From contig NW_023503409.1 of assembly GCF_014529535.1 (NCBI RefSeq), forward strand, positions 8,742,390 to 8,806,389: a stretch of 64,000 nt of DNA, given 5' to 3'. This document shows, piece by piece, positions 48,950 to 59,514 of the stretch. The position numbers were made by a program, and so were the translations under genes. Below the pieces are notes generated by a model that did no database searches, was not told the DNA's origin, and saw nothing but the letters and a program-made list of their open reading frames with translations. Each line of letters starts with the position of its first letter. The stretch's first letter is position 1. This DNA comes from Bradysia coprophila. Taxonomy: Eukaryota > Arthropoda > Insecta > Diptera > Sciaridae.

Positions 48950-49180
48950 GTTGCAGACGGCAAGCATATCACCAGCATTATTACCGGGTCTATTACTTCC
49001 TCCGATCAAAGTATATTTAATCGGTTGATATCAAATCTAGTACTTCAATTTTTTTAACATGCATTTTGCTATAAAAAGGACCATATTACCCAGAGCTTGT
49101 CATTATTTTTGTCGTCGTTATCGATAACAGATGAATAGTCGTATGTGACCATGTATGGATCTGACAGGCAAGCTGAGTCA
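48950..49180 (+). repeat. Dispersed repeat family 2, copy C
   Basis: Contains AATCTAGTACTTCAATTTTT, CAGAGCTTGTCATTATTTTT and ATCGATAACAGATGAATAG in family order. Confidence 0.55.
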
Positions 49181-49184
49181 ATGA

Positions 49185-52100
49185 CTTTGACTTTACGTGT
49201 TGTTCTATTTTGACTTTTCTGAGATCTGTACCATTACTTTCCGGAGCGAGAACACTACCCAGTAATATTCAGCATACCAATTGATGGTCAGTTCCATGAG
49301 TTTTCCTTTGTTCCATTTATGTAAGTGGTGGTTGTAAATTTGAAATGAACGAGTTACGTTAGCTGTGACCTATTGTATACACATAGAGCAATTACGAAAG
49401 TCCGTACGACGTACCTTTCAAATAACCACAGCCAAATGCTTTGCCCGAACCGTCAGCTTCAAATTCCATGTCTTACAAACGGCTGAAAACATTCCAATAT
49501 TCCTCAGCACTTCCTACGGCGCTAAAAACACCTTCGCGGTAAATAGTTACCTTCTGTATGTTTCAGATAATGGCCATTATTAACCTACATGATTTTTCAT
49601 TTTGTTCTACTTAACCTATCTTCCCAGGGGAAATGTATAACAATCCAGCATTCTATTCGAATTATCGGATGCGTTGGATGTTATACGGCCTGTACAAGAG
49701 TCAAATTTATTGCATAGTGACTCCGAGACATAACTTAAATATGATGGATCGTGCCAGGAATTTATTAGAAAAAATTCTTTTATTTTTATGGCGCTATTTT
49801 AGATAAATGGGATAATACGCGAAAATTTCTCGTTTTAAACATTTTCATTTGAACCGTACCTCTATATCTGGCCCGTGTGGCATGTATATGTGGAAAAATA
49901 TAATTTATATTACGCCGGAGCTTGTAATATATGCTGCCTCGACTACTACACATATAAGGTTTTCCAGAGATTTATTTCTGATTTTTTTTTATCTGATTTA
50001 AGAGAATATTACCATTATCGCGCGCATAATTTATGGAGCCCATGGAATATATATATTGTGAAGTCATGGTGTGTGCTATAAGTATAAAAATGATAGAGTG
50101 AAAAAATGAACACAACCAACTAAATTATAGCGTGTGTGCATCCTAATCACAATTAAAACAAAGTAAAAATTCAAAATTCGAAGTCGGATTTAATTGCCGG
50201 TAATGACACCATACAAAGTGTCAAAGATACAACAAGCCAAGGACGATGATAATTTTATTCCGTGCGCGTTTTTATTAAGATGAATACAATTGCAGTTATA
50301 CTATACTGCCCGAAGTATAGATATCTATTGTGGATGACTTAGTCAAAATTTATTCGTTTGATAGAAGCGCATTTGTAAATAAAAACTTAAAAATTTGTCG
50401 CGCACACGCCGCCACAAAGCCACTTAATCGCGTACAATAGAAACGTAATAGGAGTTAATCAATATGGTAATGAACATCTTATTCTTAATAGAAATGTGCA
50501 ACTCACATCTGGAGGTACGACCTTAATTACGTCTGACCAAATCGTCAGTTCAATTACATACAACCAGCGACCACACGATTTCCTTCTGCATCTCATTATG
50601 CTACTCAGAATTTACGAACACATTCTGTGTGTGGCTACAATCTTCCGAAACAATGAAACAGGTGTCATTGCATTGTTTTAACGGTGTTGTTATACCACAT
50701 ACCATTAACAACAAACACCCTCCCAAACACAGTAATTTTATATGGTTTCAGTTTGTGTAACAGTTCGCTTCTATGAGCTATTTAGAAGGTGAACAATAAA
50801 ATCTGTACACATACGGAAGAGCTTATGTTTGAATAATCTTGCGCCTGGAGTATATCGTTGAACAATAACACCATGTGCATTATATAAATTCACTTAAACA
50901 ACACGAAAATATGATAATAATGGTTAACTCTAGACGGAATACATCACATTCAGATTCGTATAATATTCTATATACATTTAACACCATACCTATTGTCGTC
51001 AAATTCATTCCGCACACTGCCAATGTTATATAATGCAGACAATTCCGTGACTCTAAAAGTTTCAAAAATTATTCGGGATCAAAAACAACATAATTAACAT
51101 TTGGATGACTTAGCCCGAAATCTTATAGTAAATACACTCCACATTCTTTATTGAATAAATTCGTTTCGGTTGGAAAATGGATTAAGTAAATGAAACGAAA
51201 TGGATTTTATAAAGAAATAATTCATGCAAAAAGGACTTAGAATTCGGATAATTTGTTGAAAATTTGCGGTTGTAATGAGATGAAGATGGAGGGGTGACAA
51301 AATCTACTAAATGAATTGAGTTTTATAAAACGATGGAACTTTACTTGCGATGGGAAATTTTTATTTTATTGAATCTTTTCAGCTGTGCGTATCGGAAGAT
51401 TAATCGCAAAGTTCTTAATATACAAAAAATTGTTTTGATTTCCTTTGGCTCATGGAATGAGGACATAAGCCGAGTATGGGTGAGTCATCGGCCAGAAAGT
51501 TCGTATATCATTATAGTGTCTACTAGAAAACAAATACAAAAAGTTTTGACCTAGGAATGCGAAATGCATAACTTACGTTGATTTTAAACTCGTGTCACCG
51601 CTAATTGAAATGTTCTTCACAGCTCAGTAAATTGATCGTGTAAATATTTGCGTTTATGATTACGCACAAAGTGAACAAAATTACGCATGGCATACGAACG
51701 TTTAACAACAATTTTTTTGTGGTATGTGCACAATCTCTTCTTTCAGTATTGGGGTTCTCTTTTGTGTAATCGTCCAAGTGACGACACGTCACAATGGTTA
51801 TTTGTATACCAAGTGAGAAGAAATTGCTACAAGAGCGAAAGTTTACGTTCAGAGCGAAGCGAGGTGTATACATAATTTTACATGCTTTTGTTTTCGTTAG
51901 GGTCGAAAGTGGCTTATTACAGCCCTAGGAAAAACAAGAAAATTTACTTGGGGCGCAAATCCATTACAGAACTCGGGACAAAAACGAATAGTTCCGATTT
52001 CCGATTTTAATATCTTTATCATGTAAAATACTATTTAATCCGTGTGTGACGTGAAACACACCATTTTTTAAAACCAAAACAATTTGACAGTTGCAAAGAG

Positions 52101-53495
52101 AAGAAACCCTTGTTCACCCCATGAGGAGCAAGGGTTGATAAAATAAAACATTTCTCACCTGATTTATCATCATAGAGATCGTCAACAAAACGACAACCTT
52201 TCACTCCATTTGAGTGGAAAAAAGGGTATTCTCGCCGCACGGATGAAAATGAAATTACACGTTGAAAAAGCTAAGCGATGAGTTATGACTCTATCGCTAT
52301 TCCAGTAGTGGTAGATTAAAATGTTATTTCGGAAATGATTTCCAGCGTTGAATTGTGCTTTCATTTAGAAGAAGCAAGGGAAAAGGAAAATCAATGCTAA
52401 TAAATTGGAGAGCGACAATTAACAGCTTTCTTTGAAAATGCTACACATGCCGTGCATGTAGCACAAATGATTCTTTATGAAGTATGAAGATATGTCATTT
52501 CTCTCTTTTGATTCGTTTCGTCTGCCCTTTCAAATTCAAGTCTGAGCATTCATTCAATCACATCTTATAAATAAATCGGACACTATTGTCTCCATTGATG
52601 TGATTTTATAGATAGATATGTGTAGTAGTAGTTCCAGTCATATTAATTAATTGGTTAGCAAATACTATAAATATTGACAACAACATCAAAACAAATATCA
52701 TAACTAACGTTCGAGAGTGAGCGAAACTTTTAATTAAGCTAATGGGGCAATTAAATGAAAATTGTAGGATCCGAATGCACACGTACGAGATATAAATGGA
52801 ATGTATTCCACAAAGGTATGATGCTAAACAAATTCAGTTTGTGTGTAAAATGTTGTTAATGAAGCGATTTTTTAGAGTTTTCGCTAAGACCATTAAGGGA
52901 AGATATAGATGTTTGTAAACTGTACATTGGGTATAACGAAATTCATCAAACATTCGATTAGAATTCCAGGTATCTAGCAATAGGCAGAACATACATTGAT
53001 GAAAGATTATTTTTGATGGTTGTAAATTCAAATCGAAATAATAAACGCCATAAATGCGACTAAATAGTTGTACGATATGTACGTACACGAAGACATAACG
53101 ATTGTAATTTGATAATGATGGCATCTCCACTCTTAGTATTATATTTCAAAATTTAAAAAGAAAAATTTCCGAAAAATTATGAAAAATTTAAATCGAAAAT
53201 TGTGAGTTTTAAGCCGGGTGAAAACCGTTAAAATTTGTATGATGTATTTTGTCGCAACGGTTGTTTAGTTATGTAAATGGCTTTTGAATAAGTAGATTAT
53301 CCTCAGCACTCGATAGTTGATTCGATTTATAAAACGACACTTTCTAAACACGAAAAGCTTACAGACCAAAAATCAACCCACCCTTCACCTTCGTAATCAC
53401 ATTGAGGGATTCTTTTGCACTGTGTTGCATAGCATAGCATAGCATGCACTGTGTTGTGTGGCTATTCGACACCGGATGTGAATAGTCACTCCGTT
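49185..53495. other. Gene-free stretch
   Basis: No supported exon or RNA gene. It contains one solo end of a family 3 MITE (51884-51960). A worn inverted pair (TGTATACC.. / ..GGTGTATACA, about 51800-51873) has a GCGAAGC copy at 51854-51860 near its right side. Confidence 0.5.
51884..51960. mobile_element. Solo end of a family 3 MITE
   Basis: TTACATGCTTTTGTTTTC..AGGGTCGAAAGTGGCTTATT..AACAAGAAAATT matches the left end of the element at 23007. The rest of the element is not evident. Confidence 0.65.
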
Positions 53496-53499
53496 TTAT

Positions 53500-54178
53500 A
53501 TATGCCTAGTTAGGCCTTGGTGCCTAGGCCCCAGAACCAGTCTCAGATATTTTTGATCTTTCATACCTGACTTGTTTTAAGTGACCAAAAAACGAAAAAT
53601 TAGGTTTCGTAGTTCGGATTTCATTTCCTTAAGCTGGCGAGTACACGGGCCTGTATGGAAAGCTGAAGTCGAGTACTTCTGGGGCAAATATTACCTTCAT
53701 ATTTGGTGATAAACGGCAGAAAATATGATTTCCGGAAAATTTCTCAAAATCGATGTAACCTCGGTGTAACTTTGATGATTGCTGTGACCTCACTAATGCA
53801 ATTATTTGATTAAATTATTACTTGTTATGAATGTGGAGGACCTCAGCTTTACAGCGATGAGCACATTTAGTAGTTTGGCAGAGTGAAACACACATTTTTC
53901 ATCTGTTACGTAGTCACGTGAAGTCACAGCTCTCATCAAAGTTCACCGAGGTTTTCTAGATACTGTGAAATTTTCCGGAAGTCATATTTTCGGCCGTTTA
54001 TCATCAAATTCGACATCAGCTTTCCAACGAACCCATACACGCCCATCTCCTCGCCACCTTACGGAAATGAAATCCCATTTTTCGACTTTTGGCCATTTAC
54101 AACCAGCCAGGTATGGAGGATCAAAAATATCTGAGACTGGTTTTGGGGCCTACGCACCAAGGCCTAACTAGACATATA
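53500..54178. mobile_element. 679-bp long-TIR foldback element
   Basis: The arms are about 290 bp: TATATGCCTAGTTAGGCCTT ... on the left is complementary to ... AAGGCCTAACTAGACATATA on the right. The pairing continues through CAGTCTCAGATATTTTTGAT, GATAAACGGC and CTTTGATGA. The spacer is about 110 bp. An open frame at 53965-54171 lies wholly in the right arm and is not a gene. Confidence 0.9.
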
Positions 54179-54720
54179 CAAAAAAGTCCCGGAATAAATA
54201 GCGCCGATTTCGATCAGTCGAAATTCAAAAGAATCCCTAATTAGGGTTTTGGTTGTTCTGCTGTATTCCTGGCATAGGACGAAATGATATGCAGTTGAGG
54301 GTTTTTAATGTTACACTGTAAGTTAAAGAAACTTAATTCTTAATTTAGTGTCCAATTCGTCATCAGAACCTTATTCAAAATCAAAACGAAAGCGTTCGAA
54401 AAATTCGCACAAAATTTGTTTTTTCAGTCAAAGGTCAAATACAGTGAACGTTATTGAAATTTAGACATGAAACAAAACCACTCATATATCTTTATGTTAA
54501 ACTGCACTGGCGTGTATCTAACTATTTCACCCGACGTACACTGTACCTAAGCGAAATAAATCTAGTTGTTGTGAATTACTTACTAACTATCATGCCCGCA
54601 CGTTAGTAAGGGGGCGTGACGCAAGTCCACTACCAAAAATGTTTTAAAATTGTTTAATAAGTATTTTTATTTGTCATTCTGTTCACTCATCCACATAAAG
54701 TTAAAGTCATTCTTCCATCC

Positions 54721-55298
54721 TTACAATTCATCCTTGCGTATTATTCTATCGAGAACAACCTCAAAGATCAGTGTTGAATCTGGCGGTATGACATCACCGT
54801 AACCACCCTCTCCGTAAGCAAGCTCTGAGGGGATAATCAGTTTACGCTTTTCTCCCTCACACATACCGAGCGTGCCTAGGTCCATGCCTTCGATTACCTA
54901 AATAGTGACAACCAGTGATAGAGAAAACATTCGATTCGAAATTGGTGTTGGAACTTACGTGACGAGAGCCCAGCGTGAATGGACCGTATGGTGCTCTTCC
55001 GACGTTGCTGTCAAACACTTCTCCATTTTCGAATGTTCCCTTTTGAAATAATGGTTTATAGTGCCGAAAATGACGATATTACTTGCACGTCTATTGTTTG
55101 TTCACATAATGTAAAAACAAATCAATTCATTCCATTTTATTCAATACTCACAGTGTAATAGGTGTACAGCGAGTCACCCCTCTGCGCTCTGTATTCACAG
55201 TCTTCGACACTTTCCTCCACAATAATTTGCAGTTTTCCAGCAATTACTGAGCAGGTGAATACAGCTAGAACGAAGCAAATTGATACGACCGTTTTCAT
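54721..55298 (-). CDS. ER-resident FKBP2-type peptidyl-prolyl cis-trans isomerase (134 aa, 3 exons)
   Basis: Exons in transcript order: 55298-55152, 55039-54959, 54897-54721; all are phase 0, with introns of 112 and 61 nt. Residues 1-20 are a signal peptide (..TCSVIAG). The FKBP fold follows: [74 protein letters not shown]. The chain ends RKDEL, an ER-retrieval signal. FKBP2 (FKBP13) proteins have the same size, signal peptide and C-terminal retrieval motif, and assist proline isomerisation in the ER. The tryptophan at the floor of the FKBP active site (VIKGW in FKBP2) is methionine here (VIEGM), which may weaken catalysis or drug binding. TTTATT at 54666-54671 is a minus-strand polyadenylation signal. 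The exon 2 acceptor (TTCAAAAG) has a poor pyrimidine tract. Confidence 0.9.
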
Positions 55299-55682
55299 TT
55301 TAAAATTTATACGAATTCTCTCTTCAGACTTAACTAAAAGACTAAACTGAAATCAACTCAAACTAACAAAAACTAACAGCACAGCTCGTCTTTACTTTAT
55401 CTCGGGTCAAATGGTATATACAGAGAAAAAAAATTCCTGTGAATGTAAATTAAGTCGTGTTCACACCATTTGAGAACAACGATAATTTGGTCAAAACGAT
55501 GCAGCTGAGCCAATCACGACTATACAAACTGACACGTGACATGCAAATATAATTGTTCTGCTGCAGTTGTTTATGTGTGGAAGCTACAGTGAAATTTAAC
55601 AGGAAAACAGATGGTTCGTTGTACATTATGTCGCTAGGGTCAAAAACGTTTGATTTAAACCCATTAGAATTACTGGATTTTT

Positions 55683-56270
55683 AGCCCCGTACGAAGTACG
55701 AAGGGGCTTATAGGATTACGATGCCGTGTGTAATTGATGGAATTCGAAGCAGACGGTAAGGGCAAAGTGTTTGCCTATGTTCATAGATGACGAATCCGCA
55801 ATAAAAATTTGGGCCGTCTGTCCGTCTGTCCGTCACGTCGATATCTTGAGTAAATCAAATCCGATTTCAAAAAAAAATTTTCCCCTGAAAGATAGTCAAA
55901 ATAGTGAGGCTAAGTTCGAAGATGGGCATATTCGGGTCGGCCCTTCGTGAGTTAGGGCCACCTAAGTGATTTAAGGTCTTTTGGTGATATTTATGGCAAA
56001 ATAAACGATGGAAATGTAAATGACACGGCAAATGATAGGTATTGTCAATACCAATCCAGGAAAAAAAAGTTTTTTAAAATCGGGTTAGTGGACCGTGAGT
56101 TAGGGCCTGAGAAGTGAAAAGCTACTAATTTGGGTCCTCGGACTGAGGCCGATACTAGGCCCTATGTGTATTTATACTCAATAAATTAAAATTTTAGGGT
56201 ATTTGAAATTTTTGTTTTATTTGAAAGGAACGTCGTACGGGGCTTCGTAATTGCGCTATGCGCAATTTCT
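55683..56270. mobile_element. Non-autonomous element with hairpin termini (possibly Helitron-like)
   Basis: It starts AGCCCCGTACGAAGTACGAA and folds into a hairpin with GGGGCT (55683-55708). It ends CGTACGGGGCTTCG, whose first 11 bases are complementary to the start, followed by the palindrome AATTGCGCTATGCGCAATT (56249-56267) and TCTAAG. The interior has a CCGTCTGT direct repeat and TGAGTTAGGGCC twice. No protein is encoded. A 3' hairpin shortly before a CTRR end is a Helitron feature, but inverted ends are not, so the class is open. Confidence 0.6.
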
Positions 56271-56432
56271 AAGATGTACACATTCCATAATAATTTTACT
56301 TTAACTACTTTAACCGGCGCATATACGGGTTTGTACGGGGCTCAGTCGCAGCAAACGCTCCGACTGTTCTGATGGCTCGTTTTAACTTCTATGTACGTAA
56401 TAGTTATTTACATCACAAGTGAGAAAATATTT

Positions 56433-56676
56433 TTGTTGTCTTGCGGCCAGAAAACGACTCATTACCGTGTTGACAAACACCAGTTTTTCGAATTTTCTGG
56501 CCACAAGACAACAAAGTTATATTCTGTCTTGCTTGGAGACTTGTTGTGTAGACGCGTGGGAAGTTTTTAGCCCGAGCAAGACAGAAATAGTAAATAATAA
56601 TAATTTTTCATTCCAAATGTCAAAATCGAGAAAAAATTGAAAAGGTGCCCTCGATTTTGAGTCCAAGGAATGAAAA
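56433..56676. repeat. Three consecutive hairpins
   Basis: Hairpin 1, 56433-56514: TTGTTGTCTTGCGGCCAGAA and complement. Hairpin 2, 56521-56586: TTCTGTCTTGCT and AGCAAGACAGAA. Hairpin 3, 56604-56676: TTTTTCATTCC/GGAATGAAAA with inner TCAAAATCGAG/CTCGATTTTGA. They are arranged end to end with almost no spacing. Confidence 0.8.
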
Positions 56677-57284
56677 TAACTATTTTGTAGCGTGTGAGTG
56701 TTATAGCGCTCGCCAAAGCCGAACAGAAGTTCGTGAATAAAAGATCATAAGCGAAGGTGATCGCAAGGGTAAAAAAATAATTTAGAAATTTAAACAATGA
56801 CACAATTATTCACAATTAAATGTCGTTGTTTGAAATATTTATTTGATAAAAAAATGTACTTGGAGGAAAGAAGAAAATTATGAATTGAATGTTACAAGTC
56901 TCATAATGAGAAAAAGTTACATAAATGTAGTAAAGAGGAAATAGAGGAAATAACAAAGGGAAGTAAATACAACTTTTCTGTTCGTTTTTCAGGAAAGAAA
57001 TCAGACGTTTTTTCTTCGCTTGTATATAAAGCAATGATTAAAAGAAATGTGTTTAAATTAAACTTTTGTCTCGTATTTCAATTTAGCTCAGCCTACATAT
57101 CAACAAAACGCTGTCGTTGTATTTCGATTTCATTAATGCCGGTCTTTCCTTCGTATTGTTTACACTATCATCTTTACACCATCAGGAGTCCCACTTGTAC
57201 ATAAATTCTTGATAATTGAATGAGTTTATTTGCTGGGCTTTTGTACTGATTGGACTATTCAGAACTCAGCGAAATTATGTGAGT

Positions 57285-57716
57285 CAAAGTTTGAAGACTA
57301 TTTGCGCGTCTGGAACTAATGCTGACATAGTCCACTATTTTCCATCAACTGAAAGTAACACAAACTTGTCCAGAGATTCGATGTTACTGGATTCTGCATC
57401 GCATTATTTGTAATGGACAAAATATTGTCAGAAAAAAATTCTTGAACTTATACCGGAACATTTTCTGCACTCTACGTGATGGAACAACAGACATAACTCG
57501 CACTTTACATTTTGCGACTCCAGATGATTTTCAAATAGAATGTTATACTAGAGTGATTAAAGGTCACATAGCTGTTGCTACAGCAAAGATTCCTCACAAG
57601 ACTGTGCTGGATTCAATGACAAGACACCATTTGTGACATGTTGAACTTGATTATGGGCATGAAACTGGACATGGAATCGGAGCTTATTTGAATGTTGGTG
57701 AAGGACCCCATAGTGC
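57285..57716 (+). pseudogene. Broken Xaa-Pro aminopeptidase (XPNPEP1-like) copy, C-terminal catalytic part
   Basis: The protein trace reads LKTICASGTNADIVHYFPST, LLDSASHYL, a stop and about 65 unmatched bases, then DGTTDITRTLHFATPDDF, IECYTRVIKGHIAVATAKIP, LDSMTRHHL, a stop, then LDYGHETGHGIGAYLNVGEGP. This is the order of the pita-bread metallopeptidase domain of cytosolic aminopeptidase P. Three metal-ligand positions survive (Asp of LLDS, Asp of DITRT, His of TGHGIG). The later glutamate ligands and most of the protein are missing. At least two in-frame stops show it is dead. I see no intact parent gene in the window. It could be a retrocopy or the remnant of a gene whose other exons were lost. 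Confidence 0.85.
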
Positions 57717-57719
57717 CAC

Positions 57720-59440
57720 TTGTGCCGCAAATTTCTTTTTGTAAAATTTTCTTTCACAAATTTTTAGGGTGCGGGTGCGCACACAATGCGTCAACCTCAA
57801 CGATATCAGTTATTTTGTAAGTAAGATAAAGGACTTGCGTCACATATACCATTTAATGGTTTTTTTTACTGATACTCAATCTCAGTAAACCACTTCGCTT
57901 GTCTGGAAATATTTTTGAGAAAACAAATTATAATCAATGAAAATCGATCTTTCAACAAGAGGGCTCTTCGCTCTTTTTTAACGTTTTGCTGTCTGTGGTG
58001 AAATAAAGCTTCAGATGCAGACAACTACATTCGAAATCCAACGTAATTGCACATACAGTCAAGGTCAAGGCCCCAGAAGTGGGGCCAAGTTTCTGAAATT
58101 ATTTTATTTTCGTACAATTTTCTTCCAGAAAAATAAGGAAGTTTTCTTCAACAGCAACATATCCACGACAGCACCAATTTATTAGAAATAAAATCCGAAA
58201 ATTGAATCATTTACACTGCCACACAACCGTCGCGGCAACAACGATAATATACTTAAGATTCAACGGAAAAAACTAAGTTTTAAAATTATATTCATCCATT
58301 TTCCACTTCATCATTTTTTATCTAGCATTAGTAATCACCCCGCAAATTCAAATAGAATAAACTTGTCTTAATATTTTAGCGCGGCTTTCATTATAAATTA
58401 TACTTTATGTTGGTTATATTATTCAAGATTGTATAAATTCAGAGATGAAAATTCTTAATCTCTTAACTCCCACTCCTACCTAAGGTAAATGCCTTTTCCG
58501 ATAAAATACGACCAAGGTTCATGGAATGTTATTAAGATATACACACACCCAAAAATATCAACCATAACGCGACGGTTAAGATTCATTCTTCTTCTTTTAA
58601 TACTGGAAAATGAATATATGAGATATTTTTGGGGTTGTTGAATTTAATTTTTCGTTGTTCCACATCTATGCGCTTACACACACTTCGAACGGGCATAAGT
58701 ATAAAAAATAAATAATTTCTTATGGCATTGAGTGCAGAGATAATGGAGTATGTTAACTTATCTCACACCAAAGGATTACATTACAATTCATGGAATCGAA
58801 AATAATGACACAGACGAGACATAATTTCTTAATTTTTGTCGAATTCACAATTTATAGGAACGTAAAGCGAGCACAATTTTTCAATAAACAATGACATTAA
58901 CAGTAAGCAGTGGTTCTGCTTGTAATCCTTTATACATGCCAAAAAAATGAAGTAATAGATTTGCAATTCTTAAATTCTCTTGTTGCATTTTTAGATGGGT
59001 TATCACAATTTTCTGCATAGTTGAGCTATTCTTTATTTCGGCAAAGAATGCCACTCGTTTTAGTATGAAGCATGTAGCATTACTTAATTACCTACGTTAT
59101 AATCAGGCCGATGCCGAACTAAGGAACACGTAAGCATTCTTAAATAAAGATTTCTTTTATGTGGAGTTCACATTGTTAACAAATTATTAACGGTCAAGGA
59201 CATCGTTGATTACGTATTGAAGGAGTGCCGACTAGTGCGAGGGATATACTGAAAATCTTGTGTAAATTTGAGAAGCTATAGACAACTAAGTTTATTCCAC
59301 TTATATGGACGCGTCAATAAGAACATGGAATCAGTCCTGGCTAGTATTTTCTTTTATATAGCAGAAGGTATGTCAAACATATTGAAGTAATAGATTTAAG
59401 TCATACACCCAACCTACTTAAGACACATCAATATATCACC
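57720..59440. other. Gene-free stretch
   Basis: AT-rich, no supported coding or RNA gene. A GAAGTAATAGATTT block (dispersed family 2) occurs at about 58950 and 59385. GGCCCCAGAAGTGGGGCC at about 58068 forms a small GC hairpin. Confidence 0.45.
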
Positions 59441-59444
59441 AATT

Positions 59445-59505
59445 CTCTTGTTTTCCCTAGTAATGTAATAAGCCATTTTCGACTCTAGGTAAAACAAAAG
59501 TATGT
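59445..59505. mobile_element. Family 3 MITE end in the 3' flank of the NB-ARC gene
   Basis: TTGTTTTCCCTAGTAATGTA..TAAGCCATTTTCGACTCTAG..AACAAAAGTATGTAA is the right end of the family. It finishes only about 10 bp from the stop codon of the NB-ARC gene, so it must lie in that transcript's 3' UTR if the gene is expressed. Confidence 0.75.
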
Positions 59506-59514
59506 AAAATCAAT

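Noticed and set aside
53425..53460. CATAG micro-repeat as a microsatellite locus
   Set aside because: Only three to four units; too short to list as a feature.
53965..54171. 68-codon open frame
   Set aside because: It lies inside one arm of the 679-bp foldback element. The sequence is explained by the repeat.
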